Source of the DNA: an uncultured Synergistales bacterium
GTDB taxonomy: Bacteria > Synergistota > Synergistia > Synergistales > Aminobacteriaceae
DNA: 8,519 nucleotides
Direction: 5' to 3'
Assembly (NCBI GenBank): GCA_905236605.1
Contig: CAJORD010000028.1
Coordinates: 1 to 8,519 of the forward strand
Below, in pieces: positions 1 to 6,042 of this stretch (the stretch's first letter is position 1; every line of letters starts with the position of its first letter). The position numbers and the translations under genes were made by a program. The notes under the pieces are model-generated. The model worked only from the letters and a program-made list of their open reading frames with translations, was not told the DNA's origin and ran no database searches.

Positions 1-693
1 ATCGCAAGTATTTCCGCGCGTGGCACAGAATCGTTAATCAAAACCGGGATCATTGCCGACTTAAAACGAGTAAATCCCGAGCGTTGGCATAATCCCATTC
101 GAGTTACGGCGGCGGCGATGCTGTTAGGCTTCACGTATTGCGGAGCCGACGGAACAAAAATGGCGGACACGTTATGGGTCGCGGGCGAGAAACCTAAAAA
201 CATAAATCCCAACGTAGCTGCGATGAAAGTCCCTGAGAAAAAATTGACGCTCAACGATCCCGGACTTGCGCGACTTGGATTTAAATTGACGGCGTTCATC
301 AGACATTTTTATATTCTCGACAAAATTAAGATTGAGTACATCGACACCAGCGAGAAGGCGTTACAGGAAGCCGGCTATGAACGTCAACGACGCGTTGACT
401 TTAACACAGGCGCTCTTGGCGACGTTCCATATAGAACAACGTTTTACGAAAATCCAGAAAGCCAAATGACGGCCTTCGGTTGCAATCCTCGAATGCAGAC
501 GGCGAAGCACCGCGGCGACATGGTCATTACACTTCCGACCGAAGTTTATAAGTATGCGCTGAAACTCAACACCATGAGCGAGAACGAAGACGACTTTTTT
601 ACAATAACGCGTCTTTTGTGGGCGAAACAGTTCGCGGCGTGGTATGAAAATCTAAAACCTTACGTTAAAGGCTTCGCGGGACTTCAAGGTTAG
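1..693 (+). CDS. C-terminal part of an unrecognised protein (5' truncated by window edge)
   Basis: The reading frame is open from the first base of the window and ends at a TAG at 691-693, giving 230 visible residues; the true start lies upstream. An internal ATG at 118 could be taken as the start, but the codons before it (reading IASISARGTESLIK and on) continue the same frame without interruption and have no ribosome binding site near 118, so I treat the gene as partial. I do not recognise the family. The visible part is soluble-looking, mixed alpha/beta, with many aromatic and charged residues (for example the ending LLWAKQFAAWYENLKPY) and only a short apolar stretch around VTAAAMLLGF. There is no signal peptide in the visible portion and no catalytic motif I can name. 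Local base composition is richer in GC than the genes downstream. It lies 4 bases before the next gene, so the two are probably cotranscribed. Confidence 0.8.
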   Translation: MASISARGTESLIKTGIIADLKRVNPERWHNPIRVTAAAMLLGFTYCGADGTKMADTLWVAGEKPKNINPNVAAMKVPEKKLTLNDPGLARLGFKLTAFIRHFYILDKIKIEYIDTSEKALQEAGYERQRRVDFNTGALGDVPYRTTFYENPESQMTAFGCNPRMQTAKHRGDMVITLPTEVYKYALKLNTMSENEDDFFTITRLLWAKQFAAWYENLKPYVKGFAGLQG

Positions 694-697
694 AACT

Positions 698-1744
698 ATG
701 AAAAAAATTTTTCTGTGTTCGATTCTGATTTTAATTTTTTGTTCGACGCCTGCACTTGCTGACGGTCAAAGGCGGCTTTCAGTTGTAATTTTTCCTACGA
801 TAAACTCAACCGGCCTCGAAGTTTGGGAGAGCAAGTATTATCCGTTTAATGTGCTTGAAGAAAAGATGTCGGAGTATCTCGAACAACTTTTCAAATTGTC
901 GCCGTTAATCGATGCGCGGACGCTTGACGAGGCAGCTATGAATCGTTGGCTTTCAGGTTCGAGGCGCGGTGATGATATGGCGGTGCAGTTGGAATTGTAT
1001 CAAGCGATAATGAAAGAAAAGCACGTTGTAGGCACGGCGCAGACTGGACGCGCGCTAATTAGACTGCGAGTTTATGACCGTGCAAGAGTGCAAGAAATTG
1101 CAGTTCGCAACGTCAAAGGCACGGATAAGAAATTTATATTGGATTCTGACGAAGATATATATTGGTTCGATACAGCGATCAGCGGCCTTGGTATACCGTT
1201 TGAATACGGACTAGATTTATTTGGACTTACTAATCAGTCATATAAAGGTCAAAAGATGAGCCGTCCGACGTGGGACCAATTTAAGAATACTTCTCACTGG
1301 CAAGCGATAAAGAAAGCCATTGAAGAGGCTTATCGACAGTCTATGTCGCAAGTTCGTAACGCAATTAGGAACAACGAACCTAACGCACAATTAATGGGTA
1401 CGGATAATTTTTCAACGTCGTTCTTAACAGTCGGAAGAATCCTTGCACCGACCGCTACAGCCACACGAAAAAGACGCGATTACATAATTTCGCTTGGAAG
1501 TTTTGCAAATGGTGCGCTCGATTCTGTTCGCGTGGGAGAAATTCTTGATGTTGTCAGGGCTGATACTTATGTTACAGTTGTGCCTGAAAATCCTGTTGTT
1601 GTATTGCCGAAGGTAATTGGTAAAGTAAAAGTTATAAAAGTCTATGAAGACAACGCAGTCGTGCGCGTGATTAAGGACAACAAGAAAGAGCCAATAACTC
1701 TCAAAGACATTGTAGTAAAGAAAACTCGAATGACAGGCAAGTAA
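698..1744 (+). CDS. Exported 348-aa protein, CsgG/TolB-like N-terminus and FlgT-like C-terminal beta domain
   Basis: A signal peptide is clear: MKKIF, an apolar core to about residue 17, then PALA (18-21) as a type I cleavage site before ADGQ. The mature protein begins with RLSVVIFPTINSTG (26-39), a strand followed by an N-S-T-G turn, like the opening of CsgG/TolB/FlgT-type domains (usually hydrophobic strand, F, N, S/T, G). A mixed alpha/beta middle follows, with a helical, charged stretch at about 190-225. From about 245 the protein turns beta-rich (GRILAP, YIISLGSF, LDSVRVGEILDVVR, VIGKVKVIKVYEDNAVVRV), which resembles the SH3-like C-terminal domain of FlgT, where a G-D/E-x-hydrophobic turn precedes a G-K-hydrophobic-K-V strand pair. 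These family likenesses are my pattern reading, not a search result. The start ATG lies 4 bases after the upstream stop with a weak AAGGT at 686-690. It probably works in the envelope; its exact role is unknown. Confidence 0.75.
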   Translation: MKKIFLCSILILIFCSTPALADGQRRLSVVIFPTINSTGLEVWESKYYPFNVLEEKMSEYLEQLFKLSPLIDARTLDEAAMNRWLSGSRRGDDMAVQLELYQAIMKEKHVVGTAQTGRALIRLRVYDRARVQEIAVRNVKGTDKKFILDSDEDIYWFDTAISGLGIPFEYGLDLFGLTNQSYKGQKMSRPTWDQFKNTSHWQAIKKAIEEAYRQSMSQVRNAIRNNEPNAQLMGTDNFSTSFLTVGRILAPTATATRKRRDYIISLGSFANGALDSVRVGEILDVVRADTYVTVVPENPVVVLPKVIGKVKVIKVYEDNAVVRVIKDNKKEPITLKDIVVKKTRMTGK

Positions 1745-1750
1745 ATTAGT

Positions 1751-1759
1751 AAGGAGTGA
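1751..1759 (+). promoter_or_regulatory. Ribosome binding site supporting a TTG start at 1770
   Basis: AAGGAGTGA lies 10 to 13 bases before the TTG at 1770. No ATG or GTG in that frame offers a better position for starting the signal peptide, so this site decides for the TTG start. Confidence 0.7.
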
Positions 1760-1769
1760 AGAATTTATT

Positions 1770-3110
1770 TTGAAAAAAATTTTTTTAATTCTTGTTGCGG
1801 CGTTATTGGTAGTGGAGCCGCTTTACGCTGTTGATGACGATAGCACGCCTTATATGCCTTTTCCTGAGCAACCGTCGCAGCCTGCACAACCTAAAGCACC
1901 AACTAAGAAAGCGCCGGCAAAAAAGAAGACTACGACTAAGAAAACCACAAAGAAGACGACAAAAAAGGTCGCACCTAAAAAAGCAACACCACCGCGGCAA
2001 ACGTCGCTTGAACGTGGTATTGCATTAATGCAAGAAGATCGCTATGAGGCCGCGAAACCTTACTTGTTAAAAGCTATTCAGGAAAATAGAAATGACCCTA
2101 ACGCATGGTACTGGTATGGAGTGTATCACGAAAAGACAGGTGGGTATTATCAAGCGCAATATTTCTATTCTAAAGCAGTTACGATAGACCCAGCGTTTGA
2201 GCCTTTATCGCGAGTTGTGTACTATCCAAACGATAATGAGAAAACTCCACTTTGGGACCCCAAACGTCCCGCGCGTGTTTATCCTGTTGCTACACATAAT
2301 GACGGCTTAACAGTTGCAAGCAGCGGGAATTTCCCTTCAGCGCCCAATGACCCTGAAATACCACAAGTTCCAGTTTATTTACCACCTGAACCAGATTCAA
2401 ATCCTCTTCAGGGTGATTCATGGGCACCGGCCGTTTATGTTCCGCCCAACCCTGATGAACTCCCAGTTCGCGAGGGTACGCAGCCCGTATATACTCCGCC
2501 AGAAGTACAAAGTGTTATCGCAGAGCCTCAAGAAGAAAATAAGAGAATGGAAAATTACACTTACAAAATCCCAGGCTACTCAAACACTTACGTTGACAAG
2601 AATGAAGATTCAAATGTTAGAGTCGATTTACCACTTTATAATCCCCCAGAGCCGGGGCAAACTGTTGCACAAGCTCCCGCGCCACAACCTGAAATTAAGA
2701 AGGCTCAAACTACTAAAGCTGCGACTGAAAAAGTACAGCCTAAAACAGCGCCGCGGAAAGTTGTAAAACAATCTGACAAGAAAGTTACGAAAAAAACAGC
2801 ACCTAAAAAGCAGACTACTACTAATAAAGCTCCGGAAATACCGACTAGGCCAACACAACAAACACAGCAAGCGCAACCACAAAGGCCACAACCGCAGCAG
2901 CAACCGGCGCCAGAGCGTAGACAACAGCAACAAACGCAGCCTCAACAGCCATCACGACCGGTTCAGCCCGAAAGAGCGCCGGAGCCTGAAATCACACAAC
3001 CTGAGCGAAGGCAGCCTGAATATTTGCCGCCGGTTGGACAGTTCTCACCCGATCCCGGTACTGTTTTAGAAGGGCCGATCCCGCCCGTAGGCCAAGGAAG
3101 CCAATATTAA
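1770..3110 (+). CDS. Exported TPR protein with Lys/Thr-rich and Pro/Gln-rich low-complexity arms
   Basis: The start is TTG, read as Met, giving 446 aa. The signal peptide MKKIFLILVAALLVVEPLYA ends with a good type I site after residue 20. Next comes a short acidic/Pro segment, then a Lys/Thr/Pro-rich arm (41-76). Residues 79-146 form two TPR-like helical repeats (SLERGIALMQEDRYEAAKPY, then NAWYWYGVYHEKTGGYYQAQ), the only clearly folded domain. From 150 to the end the protein is unstructured: Tyr-x-Pro-Pro motifs at about 202, 222, 240, 289 and 418, a second Lys-rich patch (319-353) and a Pro/Gln-rich tract (about 353-420). TPRs usually bind partner proteins, and long Pro/Lys arms in exported proteins (TonB, FtsN-like) span the periplasm or touch the wall; applying that here is inference. 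It could be a scaffold for the exported products on either side. No enzyme motif is visible. Confidence 0.8.
   Translation: MKKIFLILVAALLVVEPLYAVDDDSTPYMPFPEQPSQPAQPKAPTKKAPAKKKTTTKKTTKKTTKKVAPKKATPPRQTSLERGIALMQEDRYEAAKPYLLKAIQENRNDPNAWYWYGVYHEKTGGYYQAQYFYSKAVTIDPAFEPLSRVVYYPNDNEKTPLWDPKRPARVYPVATHNDGLTVASSGNFPSAPNDPEIPQVPVYLPPEPDSNPLQGDSWAPAVYVPPNPDELPVREGTQPVYTPPEVQSVIAEPQEENKRMENYTYKIPGYSNTYVDKNEDSNVRVDLPLYNPPEPGQTVAQAPAPQPEIKKAQTTKAATEKVQPKTAPRKVVKQSDKKVTKKTAPKKQTTTNKAPEIPTRPTQQTQQAQPQRPQPQQQPAPERRQQQQTQPQQPSRPVQPERAPEPEITQPERRQPEYLPPVGQFSPDPGTVLEGPIPPVGQGSQY
1890..1985 (+). repeat. Lys/Thr/Pro-rich low-complexity coding repeat
   Basis: Encodes residues 41-72 of the TPR protein, an alternation of KK and TT pairs with interspersed A, P and V. 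At the DNA level it is a degenerate series of aag/aaa and act/acg/aca codons. The codons vary, so it looks selected at the protein level rather than freshly expanded by slippage. A related Lys-rich stretch recurs at 2724-2828. Confidence 0.75.
2373..2657 (+). repeat. Degenerate Tyr-x-Pro-Pro-(Glu/Asn) peptide repeats
   Basis: Four copies of hydrophobic-Y-x-P-P-(E/N)-(P/V) occur in the disordered part of the TPR protein: VYLPPEP at residue 202, VYVPPNP at 222, VYTPPEV at 240 and LYNPPEP at 289. A fifth, weaker copy (EYLPPV) lies at residues 417-422. Spacing is irregular (about 20, 18, 49 and 128 residues). Such motifs may be short linear binding sites. Confidence 0.7.
2826..3029 (+). repeat. 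Pro/Gln-rich low-complexity coding tract
   Basis: Residues 353-420 of the TPR protein are dominated by P, Q, R, T and E (for example QRPQPQQQPAPERRQQQQ), built from mixed caa/cag and ccg/cca codons. It is probably disordered. No enzyme or membrane segment follows it; the protein ends 26 residues later. Confidence 0.8.
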
Positions 3111-3117
3111 GAGGTGA
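3111..3117 (+). promoter_or_regulatory. Ribosome binding site that decides for the TTG start at 3126
   Basis: GAGGTGA is a perfect seven-base match to the Shine-Dalgarno core and lies 8 bases before the TTG at 3126. The GTG inside it (3114-3116) could be called as a start, but it has no binding site of its own because it is part of this one. Confidence 0.75.
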
Positions 3118-3125
3118 AATACAAT

Positions 3126-4067
3126 TTGAAGAACAAATTTTTAATTTTTGTATTTTTAATTTTTGTAAGTTTATCATCAAAAATTGAATGCGCAGAAAAC
3201 GCAACTTTAGTTACGCAGCCGGCTTATCACTCTATGAGTTTTTATGTATATAAGCCTGCTAACGTACCCAATGAATTTTTCGCAACTTTTGATGGTTACT
3301 TAGTATATAAGGACGCGCAAGGAATTTGGAATTATGCTTCGGCGGAACAGTCTGGAATCAAGAAAACCGCTTATGTAGTGGGTTCAGTTATCCCCTCCGT
3401 TGTAAAATTAAAACCATGGAATACAACAATATCATCTGTTACTCCAATCTTAGGAACGGATAAAACACTTACAACAATAAAACCTGCTGGAACTCGTCGA
3501 AATCCTGATGACGTGCTATCTCTTGAGTTAGAGACGCCCGAAATTTTGAAAATCGATGTTACACCAATCACACGGCCCGCACCAAAAACTCAAGTAAAAC
3601 CTAAAAAAAATACAACTTCAACCCCAAATGCGCAAGTAATTAATAAATCGCAAAGAATCGTATATACTCCTCCAGAGGCTAGACTTGATCTTTATTCACC
3701 TGGATTATATACACCTAACGCCGCGGATTGGACACAAAATTCTAACTTCATGGCTATAGGAAAGTGGCAAAATAGTATTGATAGAATTGGAGTGCTAGAT
3801 AAGCCTACAACGCCTATTGCATGGAAAGGAGATTATCCGGAAGTGATTTATGCGTGGACGGGTATGCAGTGGCGACAAATGAATGCACGAGGCAAGCATA
3901 TAAGCGCACTTAGCACAATAAGACGGGAGATTTACGGCTTGACTGTCCATACAAACAAACTAAATGCACCACGTTGGACTAATGATGATTCATATGTTTT
4001 ATCACAATACGCGATAATGTGGGGCTATAACTGGCTTGGTCAGTTAATAATCGGAAGAGGATACTAA
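3126..4067 (+). CDS. Exported 313-aa protein of unknown function, first of a tandem paralog pair
   Basis: I choose the TTG at 3126 over the GTG at 3114 because the Shine-Dalgarno overlaps that GTG; this also leaves a compact signal peptide, MKNKFLIFVFLIFVSLSS, with a likely type I site after ECA (21-23). Two Trp/Tyr-rich blocks follow: residues 36-98 (SMSFYVYKP, DGY, GIWNY, YVVGS) and 208-253 (FMAIGKW, DRIGVL, PIAWKG, YAWTG). Between them lies a roughly 110-residue linker with a Pro/Lys/Thr patch (151-167) and VYTPPE at 179-184, a hexapeptide also found in the TPR protein upstream. The protein ends with WGYNWLGQLI. Both blocks recur in the next gene, so this is an old tandem duplication. I do not recognise the family; there is no obvious catalytic set, and the aromatic-rich strands would suit a binding or structural role in the envelope. 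Confidence 0.8.
   Translation: MKNKFLIFVFLIFVSLSSKIECAENATLVTQPAYHSMSFYVYKPANVPNEFFATFDGYLVYKDAQGIWNYASAEQSGIKKTAYVVGSVIPSVVKLKPWNTTISSVTPILGTDKTLTTIKPAGTRRNPDDVLSLELETPEILKIDVTPITRPAPKTQVKPKKNTTSTPNAQVINKSQRIVYTPPEARLDLYSPGLYTPNAADWTQNSNFMAIGKWQNSIDRIGVLDKPTTPIAWKGDYPEVIYAWTGMQWRQMNARGKHISALSTIRREIYGLTVHTNKLNAPRWTNDDSYVLSQYAIMWGYNWLGQLIIGRGY
3231..3419 (+). repeat. Paralogous block N, copy 1
   Basis: Encodes residues 36-98 of the 313-aa protein. It aligns without gaps to 63 residues of the next protein (4177-4365), with 28 identical positions by hand count, including FYVYKP, DGY and YVVGS. Confidence 0.8.
3747..3884 (+). repeat. Paralogous block C, copy 1
   Basis: Encodes residues 208-253 of the 313-aa protein. 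It aligns without gaps to residues 148-193 of the next protein, with 27 of 46 positions identical by hand count, including DRIGVL, AWKG and WTG. Confidence 0.85.
4056..4061 (+). promoter_or_regulatory. Ribosome binding site for the second paralog, inside the first paralog's coding end
   Basis: AGAGGA lies 7 bases before the ATG at 4069 and within the last codons of the upstream gene, so the second gene probably depends on the same transcript. Confidence 0.65.
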
Positions 4068-4068
4068 T

Positions 4069-4827
4069 ATGAAAAAAATTTTTATGTTTTCATTAATTTT
4101 TATTTTGGTAAGTTCATGTGCAGAGGCAAAACTTTATATAACAGAACCGTTGCTTGTGCCTGAATCCCCGTATGCAGGAATGACTTTTTACGTTTATAAG
4201 CCTTACAACATGCCTAAAGATTGGTATATAACTCTCGATGGCTATCCTGTTAAGAAAAATTATGATGGTATGTGGGTTTATGGTACATCTGAAGGGCCAA
4301 ACTTAGTCCCAACTAATTATGTAGTAGGTTCGATTGTTCCGTCAATGGCTGGAATAACAAAATGGATTAGCGATGCACAAGTTTCTGAACTTCGTAAAGT
4401 CCCTACTGAAGACATGTTAGCCGTGCAACAACGTACTTTCACACGCTCGCAAATGGCACAAGGTAAAAAACAATCTACTTATATTCCAGATTGGACTTTT
4501 AGGTATGAGTTTATGTCAATAGGCAACTGGAAAGGCACTGTAGATCGAATCGGAGTTCTTGAAAATCCAGCTACCCCTGTAGCGTGGAAAGGTAATACAC
4601 CAAAAGTTGTATATGTGTGGACTGGTAACAGTTGGCATCAGTTAAATATAAAAGAAGGGCAAAGGCCAGTTAACGCCTTGACTCGTGAAAACTCAAAAAT
4701 CCGAAAATTGCTAAGACAATCTGATTTTCATTGGTATGAACAAGACGTGCCTATTTTAGCTCAACAGGCTAAAACATGGGGATATTACTGGCTTGGTGTG
4801 ATTCATCTAGGAGGAATAAACAAATGA
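4069..4827 (+). CDS. Exported 252-aa protein of unknown function, second of the tandem paralog pair (possible lipoprotein)
   Basis: The ATG at 4069 follows the previous stop by one base. The N-terminus MKKIFMFSLIFILVSSCAEA is a signal peptide with two readings: a lipobox-like V-S-S-C with Cys17, giving a lipoprotein, or a type I site after AEA (18-20). The mature part repeats the two blocks of its upstream paralog: residues 37-99 (GMTFYVYKP, LDGY, GMWVYG, YVVGS) and 148-193 (FMSIGNW, DRIGVL, VAWKG, VYVWTG), with the same ending pattern WGYYWLGV. The linker between the blocks is about half as long (about 48 residues against about 110) and lacks the Pro/Lys patch and the VYTPPE motif, which accounts for most of the size difference. 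The family is not recognised. Its stop overlaps the start of the downstream ATPase in an ATGA, so the two are probably translationally coupled. Confidence 0.8.
   Translation: MKKIFMFSLIFILVSSCAEAKLYITEPLLVPESPYAGMTFYVYKPYNMPKDWYITLDGYPVKKNYDGMWVYGTSEGPNLVPTNYVVGSIVPSMAGITKWISDAQVSELRKVPTEDMLAVQQRTFTRSQMAQGKKQSTYIPDWTFRYEFMSIGNWKGTVDRIGVLENPATPVAWKGNTPKVVYVWTGNSWHQLNIKEGQRPVNALTRENSKIRKLLRQSDFHWYEQDVPILAQQAKTWGYYWLGVIHLGGINK
4177..4365 (+). repeat. Paralogous block N, copy 2
   Basis: Encodes residues 37-99 of the 252-aa protein, the counterpart of 3231-3419. DNA divergence is clearly greater than protein divergence, so the duplication is not recent. Confidence 0.8.
4510..4647 (+). repeat. Paralogous block C, copy 2
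   Basis: Encodes residues 148-193 of the 252-aa protein, the counterpart of 3747-3884 and the best-conserved part of the pair. Confidence 0.85.
4809..4814 (+). promoter_or_regulatory. Strong ribosome binding site that sets the ATPase start at 4824
   Basis: AGGAGG lies 9 bases before the ATG at 4824, inside the end of the upstream gene. The same frame is open further upstream to an ATG at 4776, but that one lacks such a site and would overlap the neighbour by 52 bases. Confidence 0.85.
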
Positions 4828-6041
4828 TTCCATCTATTTTATTTTTGTACAATGCGCCGGAAGATTCTTTGCCTGTCTTAATGTCGAAAGCCATTGCGCT
4901 GACTAAGACGGAAGAGGCTTTTAAGATTGTGCACAAAATTATAGCGATTGCATGTGAAAATAATTATGCAACTGGAAATTTATGGCACAATTATCTAACA
5001 CATTTAATTTTGAGCAATGAAAATCCTTTTTCCTTGGCCTCTGAACGTAGAGAAGCGCCTGAAGGCTCGTTGATGGATTTTGCACTTCACGACTTCGAGA
5101 TTTTCAGAAAGCTCTTTAGATTGTCAGACTCAGACTTAAGTTTAGCTTATATCAAGGATTTTAGAGGAATTTGCGCTAACTCATTAATACCAAGTTTAAG
5201 TTTACAACTTTCTAATGCAAATTCAGCAGATGAATTTTGTAAAATTGTAAGTGGCTTTTACAAACGTTACGGAGTTGGTATATTTGCATTTAATAGAGCC
5301 TTTAGACTGGGCGCTAATTCACTAATTCCAGTGCCTAATAAAAACATCGGCGACGTTAATTTTGACGACATCATAGGATATGAAATACAAAAAAATGAAT
5401 TAATTTCCAATACTAAAGCGTTTTTGGAAGGACGTCCAGCTAATAACGTTTTGCTTTATGGCGACGGCGGGACGGGCAAATCTACGAGCATAAAAGCGCT
5501 GTTAAACGAGTTTTTCGCGGACGGATTGCGCGTCGTTGAAATTTACAAATATCAATTTCGCGACATTCTTCGACTTACTGAATCATTGCGAAGACGAAAT
5601 TACAAATTCATAGTTTTCATTGATGATCTCTCATTCGAGGAAAATGAGATTGAATACAAGTATCTCAAAGCTGTAATTGAAGGCGGTATCGAGACAAAAC
5701 CGGATAACGTGCTAATTTATGCGACATCAAACAGACGCCACATAATTCGCGAAAATTGGAGTGATCGTGATGATATGGAACACAACGGCGACATTCACAG
5801 GTCTGATACTGTAGAAGAAAAATTATCCTTGGCATCACGCTTCGGGATTGCAATTAATTATTCATCGCCAACTCGCAAAGAATATCACAAAATTGTATTA
5901 AAGTTAGCTGAAAAATCTGACTTGAATGTTGATATAAACGCACTAATTAAAGGCGCTGACACTTGGGAACTTAGACACGGAGGAATGTCAGGACGAACAG
6001 CAAAACAATATATTGATTACAAATTAGGGGTGGAAAATTAG
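4824..6041 (+). CDS. AAA-type ATPase, DUF815 family
   Basis: The start at 4824 gives 405 aa and an ATGA overlap with the preceding gene. Residues 1-170 are a helical N-terminal region without a motif I know. The ATPase core follows: NFDDIIGYEIQKNELI (179-194), where such proteins place the entry helix; Walker A G-D-G-G-T-G-K-S-T at 213-221; Walker B FIVFIDD at 262-268, with D267 and D268; a sensor 1 region YATSNRRH at 299-306; an EKLSLASRFG segment (332-341) whose Arg339 could act in trans; and a GGMSGRTAKQ stretch (386-395) with a sensor 2-like Arg391. This order and wording match the DUF815 ATP-binding proteins common in Firmicutes, whose cellular role is poorly known. No signal peptide or membrane segment is evident, so it should act in the cytoplasm. 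It is unusual in following four exported proteins. The DUF815 assignment is from recognition, not a search. Confidence 0.9.
   Translation: MIPSILFLYNAPEDSLPVLMSKAIALTKTEEAFKIVHKIIAIACENNYATGNLWHNYLTHLILSNENPFSLASERREAPEGSLMDFALHDFEIFRKLFRLSDSDLSLAYIKDFRGICANSLIPSLSLQLSNANSADEFCKIVSGFYKRYGVGIFAFNRAFRLGANSLIPVPNKNIGDVNFDDIIGYEIQKNELISNTKAFLEGRPANNVLLYGDGGTGKSTSIKALLNEFFADGLRVVEIYKYQFRDILRLTESLRRRNYKFIVFIDDLSFEENEIEYKYLKAVIEGGIETKPDNVLIYATSNRRHIIRENWSDRDDMEHNGDIHRSDTVEEKLSLASRFGIAINYSSPTRKEYHKIVLKLAEKSDLNVDINALIKGADTWELRHGGMSGRTAKQYIDYKLGVEN
6026..6033 (+). promoter_or_regulatory. Ribosome binding site for the DHH-CBS-nucleotidyltransferase gene
   Basis: AGGGGTGG lies 9 bases before the ATG at 6043 and within the last codons of the ATPase gene. 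It fits a gene read from the same transcript. Confidence 0.65.
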
Positions 6042-6042
6042 T

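Noticed and set aside
699..712. Programmed frameshift at the A7 run
   Set aside because: The run sits in the second to fourth codons of intact genes and neither alternative frame continues usefully.
1745..1769. Terminator or internal promoter in the largest gap
   Set aside because: The 25 bases contain only the ribosome binding site and AT-rich sequence, with no inverted repeat or convincing -35/-10 pair.
1890..1985. CRISPR-like or satellite array in the Lys/Thr repeat
   Set aside because: The units are single codon pairs with no spacers and irregular codon choice; it is a low-complexity coding repeat.
1803..2028. Short open frames on both strands over the Lys/Thr-rich region
   Set aside because: They are low-complexity shadows (Arg/Cys/Leu- or Lys/Arg-rich) of the TPR gene, with no binding site of their own.
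2314..2945. Overlapping open frames over the Pro/Gln-rich region
   Set aside because: Repetitive codons keep other frames free of stops; the peptides are unnatural Leu/Arg- or Lys-rich strings.
3114..3125. GTG start for the first paralog
   Set aside because: The GTG is part of the GAGGTGA ribosome binding site for the TTG at 3126; starting there would leave it without a binding site.
4776..4823. Longer ATPase starting at the ATG at 4776
   Set aside because: It would overlap the upstream gene by 52 bases and lacks a ribosome binding site, whereas the ATG at 4824 has AGGAGG at the right distance.
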